A stretch of DNA of 64,000 nucleotides from G963678095 sp963678095 (GTDB lineage Bacteria; Bacillota; Negativicutes; Selenomonadales; Selenomonadaceae): positions 1,302,001-1,366,000 of the forward strand of contig OY782746.1 of assembly GCA_963678095.2 (NCBI GenBank), written 5' to 3'. The translations under genes were made by a program, and so were the position numbers. Shown here one piece after another: positions 52,018-60,501 of the stretch. The notes below the pieces were generated by a model. That model searched no databases. It was not told the DNA's origin and saw only the letters and a program-made list of their open reading frames with translations. How positions within the stretch are numbered: position 1 is the first letter of the stretch; every line of letters starts with the position of its first letter.

Positions 52018-53046
52018 TTAAGATATTTTTTTGATATCTGCTTGAACCATCATAGAAACTAACTCTCTAAAACCTACTTTGCGAGTCCATCCCAGTTCAG
52101 ATTCTGCTTTTGACGCATCACCCCACAATAAATCAACTTCTGCCGGGCGGAAAAATTTTTTATCAACCGTCACACGTAAAATTCCTGTTACAGCATCATA
52201 GCCTTTTTCATTAATTCCTTCACCTTTCCATGAAATATTAATCCCTGCCTCTTGAAACGCTAACTCCACAAATTCACGCACCGTATGTGTCTCATTTGAT
52301 GCCAATACATAATCATTCGGTATCTCTTGCTGTAGCATTAGCCACATACCTTCCACATAATCACCGGCAAAGCCCCAATCTCGCTTTGCATTCAAATTTC
52401 CCAATGTTAAGATTTCTTGTTTGCCTTTATAGATATTCGCAACAGCCTGAGTGATTTTTCGCGTAACAAAATTTTCTCCACGCCGTGGTGATTCATGATT
52501 AAAAAGAATTCCATTACATGCAAATAAACCATATGATTCACGATAATTTTTGGTTATCCAATATGAATACAATTTTGCTACTCCATAAGGACTTTTCGGG
52601 TAAAATGGCGTTTGTTCATTTTGCGGAGCTGTTTCCGGAAGCCCTCCAAACAATTCTGATGTAGATGCTTGATAAAACTTACATGCTAATCCACTTTGTA
52701 CCATAGCATCTAACAATCTAATAGTCCCCACACCTGTTGCTTCCGCCGTATATTCTGGAACTTCAAATGATACCGCAACATGAGACTGTGCTCCTAAATT
52801 ATAGATTTCATCCGGTTGAATTGTTGTTACTAACTTTAACAAACTACATGAATCGGTTAAATCTCCATAATGTAAAAATAATTTATTTTCCCACTTTAAA
52901 TCCAATCTCAAATGATCCAAACGTTCCGTATTTATTGTACTTTGTCGGCGTTTAATCCCATGTACCTCATATCCTTTTTTTAATAAAAACTCTGTAAGAT
53001 ATGATCCATCTTGTCCTGTGATTCCCGTAATTAATGCTTTTTTCAT
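52018..53046 (-). CDS. gmd: GDP-mannose 4,6-dehydratase
   Basis: Converts GDP-mannose to GDP-4-keto-6-deoxymannose, the branch point to GDP-fucose, rhamnose, colitose and perosamine. 342 residues with ALITGITGQDGSYLTEFLL, HGIKRRQSTINTERLDHL, YGDLTDSCSLLKL, YNLGAQSHVAVSFEVPEYTA, the catalytic STSELFG and YGVAKLYSYWI (YxxxK), ILFNHESPRRGENFVTRKI and GNLNAKRDWGFAGDYVEGMW. All are standard Gmd signatures. The substrate comes from manC in this window. It heads the sub-cluster with the transketolase, SDR, Fcl-like and RfbH-like genes. Confidence 0.97.
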   Translation of the reverse strand: MKKALITGITGQDGSYLTEFLLKKGYEVHGIKRRQSTINTERLDHLRLDLKWENKLFLHYGDLTDSCSLLKLVTTIQPDEIYNLGAQSHVAVSFEVPEYTAEATGVGTIRLLDAMVQSGLACKFYQASTSELFGGLPETAPQNEQTPFYPKSPYGVAKLYSYWITKNYRESYGLFACNGILFNHESPRRGENFVTRKITQAVANIYKGKQEILTLGNLNAKRDWGFAGDYVEGMWLMLQQEIPNDYVLASNETHTVREFVELAFQEAGINISWKGEGINEKGYDAVTGILRVTVDKKFFRPAEVDLLWGDASKAESELGWTRKVGFRELVSMMVQADIKKIS

Positions 53047-53124
53047 AAACCTTATTGCCCTCCAAATTTTATAAAATATATATCAATTTAATTATATCTC
53101 TACTTTCAAAGATCATTTTTTTAT

Positions 53125-54114
53125 CTATTTAAAATATGCTCTCACTTTTGAAATACATTTTTCAAGTGCATTTTTTCTAAAATGCACTTCTGGATACAAC
53201 ACTATATCCTGTTTTATGGAGCCACTATTATTTGTTTCCATAATTTCAGCCATTAAGTTAAATACATTATATTTATCCAAGACCATTTCTCTAGCTTTTA
53301 TTATTTGTTCAAAATTTTTCTCATACAAATTTTTTTCCATTACTTTTTCTATAATTTCAATAGCTTTTTGGGGTTCATTAATATCAATTCTAGTATATGA
53401 TTTGTTATCATAATACTTTTCTAAGTTAGGACATCCATAATATATGGGATAAGATTGTCCCAAAAAAGCATCTGTCAGTTTTTCAGTAAAATAATTTTCA
53501 TAAAACGCATTTTCTATAACTATATGATATTTATATGGCGCTATTACATCCCATTTATCCGAAAATCCATTTATTCCTCTCCCAAATATATCAATGTCAC
53601 AGCCAAAGTGATCTTGTAATATCTTTACAAATTTCAATCTTTTTCTATGTCCGTTGGTAAAATCTTTTGATGAAGCTATTACTGATATCAATTTATTTTT
53701 TTCTATTTTTCCCATGTTTTTCAATTCGTCATAATCTTTTTCATAATACTCTTCATATCTATTTTCTATTTCATTATATTTGTCACCAACCATCCAGCTA
53801 GCGCCTATCTGCTGATAAAATATATTATTTATATTATATTTGTCTTTTTGGCAGGTAATAATATTTTCAAACTGACGAACAAATAAATTATTATAAACAT
53901 GAACAGATTCCGGTTCTGTATTAAGGAAATATATCTTATCTTTACCACACCTAGCTATTGTTTTTTTGGGAACATTAAACAATACAAACCAATAATCACA
54001 ATCAAATGTATCATCATTTATAAAAAATTGATAATCGCCCCATATACCCCGTCTTCCAGGAGTTTGCTTTACTATCGGAAGTTTTGTATCCATTGTTACT
54101 TTTACTTTTATCAT
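53125..54114 (-). CDS. GT10-family alpha-1,3/4-fucosyltransferase-like enzyme
   Basis: A 329-residue glycosyltransferase. The family core is YKYHIVIENAFYENYFTEKL then TDAFLGQSYPIYYGCPN, as in bacterial and animal alpha-1,3-fucosyltransferases; also GRGINGFSDKWDVIAPY and IYFLNTEPESV. It uses a GDP-linked 6-deoxy sugar, most likely GDP-L-fucose supplied by gmd and the Fcl-like gene; GDP-colitose or another GDP sugar is possible. AAAGGAG five bases before ATG 54114. Cytoplasmic face of the membrane. Confidence 0.85.
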   Translation of the reverse strand: MIKVKVTMDTKLPIVKQTPGRRGIWGDYQFFINDDTFDCDYWFVLFNVPKKTIARCGKDKIYFLNTEPESVHVYNNLFVRQFENIITCQKDKYNINNIFYQQIGASWMVGDKYNEIENRYEEYYEKDYDELKNMGKIEKNKLISVIASSKDFTNGHRKRLKFVKILQDHFGCDIDIFGRGINGFSDKWDVIAPYKYHIVIENAFYENYFTEKLTDAFLGQSYPIYYGCPNLEKYYDNKSYTRIDINEPQKAIEIIEKVMEKNLYEKNFEQIIKAREMVLDKYNVFNLMAEIMETNNSGSIKQDIVLYPEVHFRKNALEKCISKVRAYFK

Positions 54115-54153
54115 AAATACTCCTTTATTACTATTTAAAACAATTAATTTTAA

Positions 54154-54999
54154 TTACATTAACATCCAATCTTGTGGGATAATGTCCGTACTATCCATTT
54201 TAGAGTCTTTAAACCATGCCCTCGGAGCTATAACAATCTTATCTGGATTATTATTTAGCCAGGCCCCCCACCAACTGAAAGAGCTGTTAGCTATTATATT
54301 ATATTTACAAATACTCATCAATCTTAAATCTTCATATCCGTGTTCTTCATCATTAATATCAACGAAGTGTACTTTATGATTTACTAAAATATTATCTTTT
54401 GCCCATTGAATGTCGTTGGAAAAAACAAATATTTCCAAATCTCCATTTACAGTATTATTTTCTTCTAAATATTTTATAGCATTATGATAATATTCTGCAC
54501 TACAAATATTATATATATTACTCGCACTTTTAAGAGTTATATAATCGCCACGCCTAACATGTAATGCTACAGGATTTTTTGCTTTTTTTATCAATTTACT
54601 TATACACAAATTTTCATTAGACATTTCATATATAATATTAAAATCTTCCAATAATATTTTTCTTATATTTTTAAAATATTTTTCTGACTGCCAATATCCA
54701 TCAATACATATGTTATTATTTAAATTCAAAATAGTATCATCAAATCCTAATGATTTTTCAATACAAAATCTAATTTTATTGTTTTCAAAAAATCTTTGGC
54801 TTACTAAAAAACATCTTTCAATAAAACCTACCGGCCGATATTGCAAATTAAAACAATCCAAACAATATTGCCGCCCACCTCTTTTGAAACGTTCAAAATC
54901 AAACACTAACTCTGTATTATTTTTTAAAGACAAATTTCTTGCCAATGCATATTGAAACATTTGATTACCCAGACCACCCATTAATTTTACTATAATCAT
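54154..54999 (-). CDS. GT11-family alpha-1,2-fucosyltransferase-like enzyme
   Basis: A 281-residue glycosyltransferase with the GT11 motifs: IIVKLMGGLGNQMFQYALAR, PVALHVRRGDYITLK (GDP-binding HxRRxD), FVFSNDIQWAKDN and NSSFSWWGAWLN. GT11 enzymes add L-fucose (or colitose, as in WbgN-like enzymes) from GDP sugars. ATG 54999 has AGGGTGA eight bases upstream; GTG 55011 overlaps it. It is next to the GT10 gene, so two deoxysugar residues or linkages are expected in the glycan. Confidence 0.88.
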   Translation of the reverse strand: MIIVKLMGGLGNQMFQYALARNLSLKNNTELVFDFERFKRGGRQYCLDCFNLQYRPVGFIERCFLVSQRFFENNKIRFCIEKSLGFDDTILNLNNNICIDGYWQSEKYFKNIRKILLEDFNIIYEMSNENLCISKLIKKAKNPVALHVRRGDYITLKSASNIYNICSAEYYHNAIKYLEENNTVNGDLEIFVFSNDIQWAKDNILVNHKVHFVDINDEEHGYEDLRLMSICKYNIIANSSFSWWGAWLNNNPDKIVIAPRAWFKDSKMDSTDIIPQDWMLM

Positions 55000-55026
55000 G
55001 TAGTAATTCACCCTAACACTAAAAAA

Positions 55027-55695
55027 TTATTTAATACGTTGCCAGTTTTCCCAAATAAACTTATAATGATATGTCCTTTTATGTGAAACACTTAATCGTT
55101 CTTCAATTTTATGCAGCCGTTCTTCTGCATTTGGCACAAAAGCATGAAATTGCACTTGTATATTTTCTATATTCTTTACAAAACCACTATCCAATAAATG
55201 TTCTAAAAGATCATATTCCCCTCCTTCTATATTTATTTTCATCAAATCAATATGTTTTATATTTTTTTCTTTAAAAAACTCTGTCGCATTAACTAATTTA
55301 ACTAAATCATACATACCATCATCCACATTTTTATATATAGATGAAGCATCATTAGATAATGCCATCTTAATATCAATATTTTCATTAGCTAAACCAAAAT
55401 TAAACACCTTGATTTTAGGATTACAGTGAAATCTTTCCACAATTCCGGCATAAAACCTATGTGCTGGTTCAAACACATAAACTTCACTACAATACTTTGA
55501 AAATATGTCTGATGTCCAATTCCCTTTATATCCACCTAGATCAAAAACAATCGAATTTTCATTTAATATATTGTAATTCAGTCTAAGTAATTCTTCACCA
55601 TGATCTTTCATATATGATTCATATGCCAAATCAATAGCCGTTTTTTCCCTCATTTTACTTTTCAGACGCAAAGCAACTTTTAATAATATATTCAT
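55027..55695 (-). CDS. FkbM-family methyltransferase
   Basis: A 222-residue SAM-dependent enzyme. SAM loop IVFDLGGYKGNWTSDIFSKY, EVYVFEPAHRFYAGIVERF, then HIDLMKINIEGGEYDLLEHL, the FkbM hallmark. In sugar clusters these O-methylate a hydroxyl on the glycan. ATG 55695 is preferred (AAAGGTG upstream) to GTG 55704, which overlaps that site. Between GT11 and GT2 genes. Confidence 0.85.
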   Translation of the reverse strand: MNILLKVALRLKSKMREKTAIDLAYESYMKDHGEELLRLNYNILNENSIVFDLGGYKGNWTSDIFSKYCSEVYVFEPAHRFYAGIVERFHCNPKIKVFNFGLANENIDIKMALSNDASSIYKNVDDGMYDLVKLVNATEFFKEKNIKHIDLMKINIEGGEYDLLEHLLDSGFVKNIENIQVQFHAFVPNAEERLHKIEERLSVSHKRTYHYKFIWENWQRIK

Positions 55696-55733
55696 ATCAT
55701 CCACACACCTTTTAAAATTAATTTATTTATTTT

Positions 55734-56606
55734 TTAATTAATATAAGAAATATATTTCCCTTGAATCCATTTTATTATATATTTTAGACTTTCCATTATA
55801 AAATTTATTGGTGTTCCTCTTTTATACATATACTTCAAAAACAAAAAATTACGTTTAACAGGATTTATTTTGTACTCCAATCTTATGAAAGCCAAAAATA
55901 AATCATATGAAATTTTCTTTTTATTATATTTGCAAAAAGCTTTATATGTAGCCTTTAGTTGTTCCTGTTGATAAATTTTACTAACATTATTTTTATGCAT
56001 CCTATACATTAATAGACATTCTGATAAATTTTCAATCTTATGCTTTTCATGAATCCTCAGCCATAATTCATAATCTTCAGCCCGTTCATAATCAATATCA
56101 TATTTATTTTGCAATATTACTTCCCTTCGCATCATAACACTCGGATGAATCAACGGGGATGGAATCCAAAAAAAATTTTTTAATATTTTATCTGTATAAA
56201 CTCTAACATTTTTCCCAACAGTACCAAATTCATCAATAATTTTTGCACCAGTCCCTAATACTTTAACATCTAAATGTTCATCTAAAAACTCTACCTGCTT
56301 ACTCAAACGCATAGGTAAACTAATATCATCACAATCCATTCGCGCAATATATATACCTCTAGCTAACTCTAAACCTTTATTTAATGTAGAGACTAGCTTC
56401 AAGTTTTTATCATTATGTACTAGTCTGATTCTTTTATCAGTATAAGATTTTATGATCTCAACACTATGATCAGTGGATGCATCATTTATAATTAACAATT
56501 CAAAATCAGAAAAAGATTGATGTAATATGCTATCAATTGCTTCTCTTAAATATAATTCCCCATTATAAACCGGCATAAGTACTGTAACTTTAGGCAATTT
56601 ATCCAT
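55734..56606 (-). CDS. GT2-family glycosyltransferase
   Basis: A 290-residue inverting transferase with the GT-A fold: KVTVLMPVYNGELYLREAID, DFELLIINDASTDHSVEIIK, GIYIARMDCDDISLPMRLSK (DxD-type metal site) and RAEDYELWLRIHEKHKI. Sugar and linkage unknown. ATG 56606 with AAGGTGTGA upstream. The last 60 residues are basic and aromatic, possibly membrane-associated. Confidence 0.9.
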   Translation of the reverse strand: MDKLPKVTVLMPVYNGELYLREAIDSILHQSFSDFELLIINDASTDHSVEIIKSYTDKRIRLVHNDKNLKLVSTLNKGLELARGIYIARMDCDDISLPMRLSKQVEFLDEHLDVKVLGTGAKIIDEFGTVGKNVRVYTDKILKNFFWIPSPLIHPSVMMRREVILQNKYDIDYERAEDYELWLRIHEKHKIENLSECLLMYRMHKNNVSKIYQQEQLKATYKAFCKYNKKKISYDLFLAFIRLEYKINPVKRNFLFLKYMYKRGTPINFIMESLKYIIKWIQGKYISYIN

Positions 56607-56621
56607 AAATCTCACACCTTT

Positions 56622-56640
56622 TATACGGTTCAGCCGTATA
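56622..56640 (-). other. Intercistronic hairpin between flippase and GT2 genes
   Basis: TATACGG-CTGAA-CCGTATA, a 7-bp perfect stem, in the gap after the ABC transporter stop. It lacks a T run on the transcribed strand, so it may be an mRNA processing or stability element. Confidence 0.4.
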
Positions 56641-56643
56641 TTT

Positions 56644-58386
56644 TTATTTCATTATAGTAGTTGTTCCCGCTTCAAATTTTATTTTAAAATCACAATTTTC
56701 TAATGTACTTATTCGATGTGCAATTGCAATAATTGTAATTTCTCCTTTTAAATTGAGTATTGTATTTGTTATACTCTTTTCTGTTTTACTATCCAAGGCA
56801 GAAGTAGCCTCATCTAGAATTAACACCTTTGGATTTTGATATAATGCACGAGCTATCCCTATTCTTTGTCGCTGTCCACCTGACAATTTCACACCGCGCT
56901 CTCCAACTTTTGTATTCAATTTATCAGGTAATGCTTGTATAAATTCATAAAGCTCAGCCATTTTCAATGCTTTTTCTACATTCTGTTCATCGATTTTATC
57001 AGCGCATACGCCTAATGCAATATTTTCACTTATGGTGCCATCGATCAAATAAATATTTTGAGGAACATATGATAAATTGGCTTGCCAAGCTCGAATATTT
57101 TTGTAAATACTTTGCCCATCAACATAAATCTCTCCATTGGTTGGTTCTAATAATCCTAATAAAATATCCACAAATGTTGTTTTTCCTGCTCCTGAAGGAC
57201 CAACAACCCCCAAAAAGCACCCCTTAGGTATAGATAGATTTATTTCTTTCAAAACATTTTTCTGACCCTCTGGATATTTAAAATCTATTTCCTCTATTGA
57301 AATTTTTGTTTCAAATGGGAGCTTCCTTATGTCATCATTTGTAAAAACTGAAATATCCTCTATCTTGCGCTTTTTAATATCTAAAAGTTCTTCGTATAAT
57401 TCCTCAAAAAGCGGCATTTGAAACTTTATATGATTTGATAAATTAACTATCCTATTTGCACATGGCATAAGTCTAAATGCGGCTAACGCTAACACGCCTA
57501 ATAGCGGAACAATCTCCGTTGGAGCTTCCCCTAACAATATCCGTACTACAATAAGCAGCAATAGACCACTCACTATAATAAATTCAATAAACATCCTTGG
57601 CAATTGATTTAAAAACAAAAACTCACCATTAACTTCACAATATCTATTATATGATTTGTTAAATTCATCCAAGAAAAATTTTTCTTTACGCAAAACCTTG
57701 GTTTCCTTAATCGCGCCCAACCCTTGACTTAACCACTTCAAATAAACTGCAGAATATTTATTTCGAATTTCACCTTGAAATGTTATTTTTTTTCGAAACA
57801 TTTTTATAATACCATATGTTAAAATGCCCAGCATTCCTGCAATAATAATTGCTGTAAACCAATCTACAAATATCAACATCAACCATATGGCAATAGCTGT
57901 AATAACTTCCGTTATCAACGAAAATGTCGATATTAAGATATTTTCAAATACAGTAATAGGCCCAGATTGTACATTCCTTAATAGTACAGATGAGTTATGG
58001 TTTAAATGGTATAAATACGGCTTTCCCAAATATCCTGCCATCAATTCTTTTGCATAATATATTTGCTCTTTTGTTGAAAATTTAATTTGTAGTCTAACTT
58101 GCCATGACATATATAAATTCTTAAACATATAAAAAAACATCAATAAAACTGCTATTATTATTATAAAATCTGTATGCGATGTTATATTTAAAACAAATGC
58201 ATATTCTTGTATTGTTTTATGCTGGTCTAAAAACATTGGGTTTCCCATAATAGCAATTAGTGGCAAAATCGCACCAATTCCAATTGCTTCTAAAACAGCA
58301 CCAATTATCATAAAAAACATTATATATACACAACATATCTGTTGTTTTCTTGTAAAAATTGTAAATATAGCACCCATAGATTTCAT
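56644..58386 (-). CDS. ABC exporter (PglK/MsbA-type polysaccharide flippase)
   Basis: A 580-residue half-transporter. Six membrane helices occupy about 1-330 (VYIMFFMIIGAVLEAIGIGA, FIIIIAVLLMFFYMFKNLYM and others). The ATPase domain has Walker A GVVGPSGAGKTTFVD, Q-loop SYVPQNIYLID, signature VKLSGGQRQRIGIARAL, Walker B KVLILDEATSALD and the switch His IAHRIST. In a glycan locus without a Wzx gene it is the likely flippase for lipid-linked oligosaccharide, as PglK does. No Wzy polymerase is recognised in the window. Confidence 0.9.
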   Translation of the reverse strand: MKSMGAIFTIFTRKQQICCVYIMFFMIIGAVLEAIGIGAILPLIAIMGNPMFLDQHKTIQEYAFVLNITSHTDFIIIIAVLLMFFYMFKNLYMSWQVRLQIKFSTKEQIYYAKELMAGYLGKPYLYHLNHNSSVLLRNVQSGPITVFENILISTFSLITEVITAIAIWLMLIFVDWFTAIIIAGMLGILTYGIIKMFRKKITFQGEIRNKYSAVYLKWLSQGLGAIKETKVLRKEKFFLDEFNKSYNRYCEVNGEFLFLNQLPRMFIEFIIVSGLLLLIVVRILLGEAPTEIVPLLGVLALAAFRLMPCANRIVNLSNHIKFQMPLFEELYEELLDIKKRKIEDISVFTNDDIRKLPFETKISIEEIDFKYPEGQKNVLKEINLSIPKGCFLGVVGPSGAGKTTFVDILLGLLEPTNGEIYVDGQSIYKNIRAWQANLSYVPQNIYLIDGTISENIALGVCADKIDEQNVEKALKMAELYEFIQALPDKLNTKVGERGVKLSGGQRQRIGIARALYQNPKVLILDEATSALDSKTEKSITNTILNLKGEITIIAIAHRISTLENCDFKIKFEAGTTTIMK

Positions 58387-58449
58387 AAATTTTATTTCCT
58401 TTACTATTATATAACAAGATTCATTTAAATATTTAAATGTCTGATCTAC

Positions 58450-59574
58450 CTATTTTCTCCATACCATTCTATTTACAATCCCCGTATAACTTTGAATTAT
58501 CTTTACTACTTTTACACTAATATTATTATCATCATAATCAGGGACATTTACCCCTATTGCATAATCTGCTTCCATCTGAACTGCCATTGCAACTGCCTGT
58601 AAAACTTGTTCTGCTGTAATGCTTCCAATAATCATGCACCCTTTGTCCAATACCTCTGGCCGTTCTGTGCTTGTACGAATAGATACTGCCGGGAATTTAA
58701 AATACGCAGCTTCTTCAGCAAGTGTACCACTATCTGACACAACACAAAAGGAATTTTTTTGCAAATGGTTATAATCAATAAATCCAAAAGGCTGTAGGGG
58801 TTTTACATTTTTATGGAACACAAAATTTCTTGCTTGAATAAATTTCTTGCTTCTTGGATGCATACTGTAAATAATGGGAACTCCATATTGTTCGGCCATT
58901 ATATTTATAGCATGCATAAGTTCGGTAAAATTTTGCTGATTATCAATATTTTCTTCACGATGCGCAGACAATAAAATATATTGCCCCTTTTTCAGCCCCA
59001 AAACATTCAAGACATTACTATTATTTATTCTTTCTTTATTAACTTTTAATATTTCCGCCATTGGAGAACCTACTACATAGGTTCGTTCTTTAGGCACACC
59101 CTCCGCATATAAATACCTTCTAGCATGTTCAGTATAGCACAGGTTGACATCACTTGTATGGTCTATAATTCGTCTGTTGATCTCCTCCGGCAAATTTTCG
59201 TCAAAGCAGCGATTTCCCGCCTCCATATGAAAAATTGGTATCTTTAGCCGTTTTGCGGAAATTACACTAAGGCATGAGTTCGTATCCCCTAAAACAAGGA
59301 CAGCATCTGGTTTGACGGCTTCCATTAGTTCATAAGATTTGGCAATAACATTTCCCATTGTTTCTCCAAGATGCTTCCCCACAACCTCTAGATAATAATC
59401 TGGGGCTCTAAGCCCAAGTTCTTTAAAAAAAACTTCATTTAATGCATAATCGTAGTTCTGGCCAGTATGAACTAATATATGGTCAAAATATATATCGCAT
59501 TGTTTTATTGTTTCTGATAATTTTATGATTTCAGGCCGCGTCCCAACAATTGTCATAAGCTTTAATTTTCTCAA
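58450..59574 (-). CDS. UDP-HexNAc 2-epimerase (WecB/CapG/FnlC-type)
   Basis: A 374-residue non-hydrolysing 2-epimerase: LKLMTIVGTRPEIIKLSE, FDHILVHTGQNYD, GLRAPDYYLEV, VLVLGDTNSCLSVISAKRLK, IFHMEAGNRCFDENLPEEIN, LLSAHREENID, SDSGTLAEEAAYFKFPAVSI and STERPEVLDKG. Together with the two genes upstream it would finish UDP-L-FucNAc (as CapG/FnlC) or UDP-L-QuiNAc (as WbvD). TTG 59574 has GGGGGTAG upstream and matches the usual N-terminus better than ATG 59556. Confidence 0.9.
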   Translation of the reverse strand: MRKLKLMTIVGTRPEIIKLSETIKQCDIYFDHILVHTGQNYDYALNEVFFKELGLRAPDYYLEVVGKHLGETMGNVIAKSYELMEAVKPDAVLVLGDTNSCLSVISAKRLKIPIFHMEAGNRCFDENLPEEINRRIIDHTSDVNLCYTEHARRYLYAEGVPKERTYVVGSPMAEILKVNKERINNSNVLNVLGLKKGQYILLSAHREENIDNQQNFTELMHAINIMAEQYGVPIIYSMHPRSKKFIQARNFVFHKNVKPLQPFGFIDYNHLQKNSFCVVSDSGTLAEEAAYFKFPAVSIRTSTERPEVLDKGCMIIGSITAEQVLQAVAMAVQMEADYAIGVNVPDYDDNNISVKVVKIIQSYTGIVNRMVWRK

Positions 59575-59591
59575 TTAAACTACCCCCTTTA

Positions 59592-60443
59592 TCAAAAATA
59601 ATGCGGATAAAGATTTTTATGATCATCTATCCACATTTTCATCTGAATTATCATTTCTTCATACGATGGAACTTTAAACGAAAAATCCGTTCTATTATTA
59701 ACCAGTGACTTATCTATCGTCAAAGCTGTATTCGTCATAATTTCCAGTTTCCCAGCCTTCATATATTTATTAAACAAAGATAACAATTCAAACTTATTTA
59801 TTTTTTGATTATTTACCAAATTATATATACCTGTCAGATTTTCTATAGCCGCTATTTCTATAGCCTTTGCCAAGGTCAATGTCGTTACACCTGTCCATAT
59901 CGCTTTTTCATATCCATAAATCTTTTGGTCCTGTTTCATAAACCAATTAAAAAGTCCAATCCCGTCACTTTTCATATCAGGTCCAATAATTGAATTTCTA
60001 AATGTCAGATTTTTCGCATCCTCAAGTTCACCTAAAGCCTTAGTTCGATCATAAAAAGACGCTCCATCACGAAAGCTGTTTTCCGCATAATTCCCGGAGT
60101 TACCAGAAAACACGCAGTCTGTGCTCATATGAATCACTTTTGTTTTTTTACCGCTTAATACTTTTGCAATTAAATGAGGTAAATAACTGTTCAAATACAC
60201 CGCCTTTGCCGGATCCTCATCACAAGATGTGTTTAATATCCCTATACAGTTTACAACAACATCATAATCGCCTGTGCACAGCATTTTAGTGACAAAATCC
60301 CGGTCCATCGCATCACCATTTATGTTTCGACAATATTCAAAGGAACTTCTTGAAAATGCTGTTATATCATGACCTCGCTCCAACAAATAAATTGCTATCG
60401 TATGGCCAGCCATCCCTGTAGCCCCGAGTATCAGAAACTTCAT
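59592..60443 (-). CDS. RmlD-like SDR reductase of a UDP-4-keto-6-deoxy-HexNAc
   Basis: A 283-residue SDR: FLILGATGMAGHTIAIYLLE, DVVVNCIGILNTSCDEDPAK, VIHMSTDCVFSGNSGNYAEN, DRTKALGELEDAKNLTFRNS. The YxxxK pair appears as YDRTKALGE. It lies between CapE-type and 2-epimerase genes, the slot of CapF/FnlB/WbvR. It lacks the C-terminal cupin of CapF (about 370 residues) and is RmlD-sized, which favours a WbvR-like 4-reductase (UDP-L-RhaNAc, then UDP-L-QuiNAc) over the FucNAc route. GGAG upstream of ATG 60443. Confidence 0.82.
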   Translation of the reverse strand: MKFLILGATGMAGHTIAIYLLERGHDITAFSRSSFEYCRNINGDAMDRDFVTKMLCTGDYDVVVNCIGILNTSCDEDPAKAVYLNSYLPHLIAKVLSGKKTKVIHMSTDCVFSGNSGNYAENSFRDGASFYDRTKALGELEDAKNLTFRNSIIGPDMKSDGIGLFNWFMKQDQKIYGYEKAIWTGVTTLTLAKAIEIAAIENLTGIYNLVNNQKINKFELLSLFNKYMKAGKLEIMTNTALTIDKSLVNNRTDFSFKVPSYEEMIIQMKMWIDDHKNLYPHYF

Positions 60444-60466
60444 TTACTCTCACTCCAATACTTATT

Positions 60467-60501
60467 GGTATTATAATTGTTTTTAAAACAATTATAATAC
60501 C
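60467..60501. other. Perfect 35-base palindrome across the end of the CapE-type gene
   Basis: Two perfect 17-base arms (GGTATTATAATTGTTTT and its complement) around a single centre base. It includes the CapE stop codon (60494-60492) and the gap before the reductase gene. No T run follows on the transcribed strand; it may tune expression between the two genes. Confidence 0.75.
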
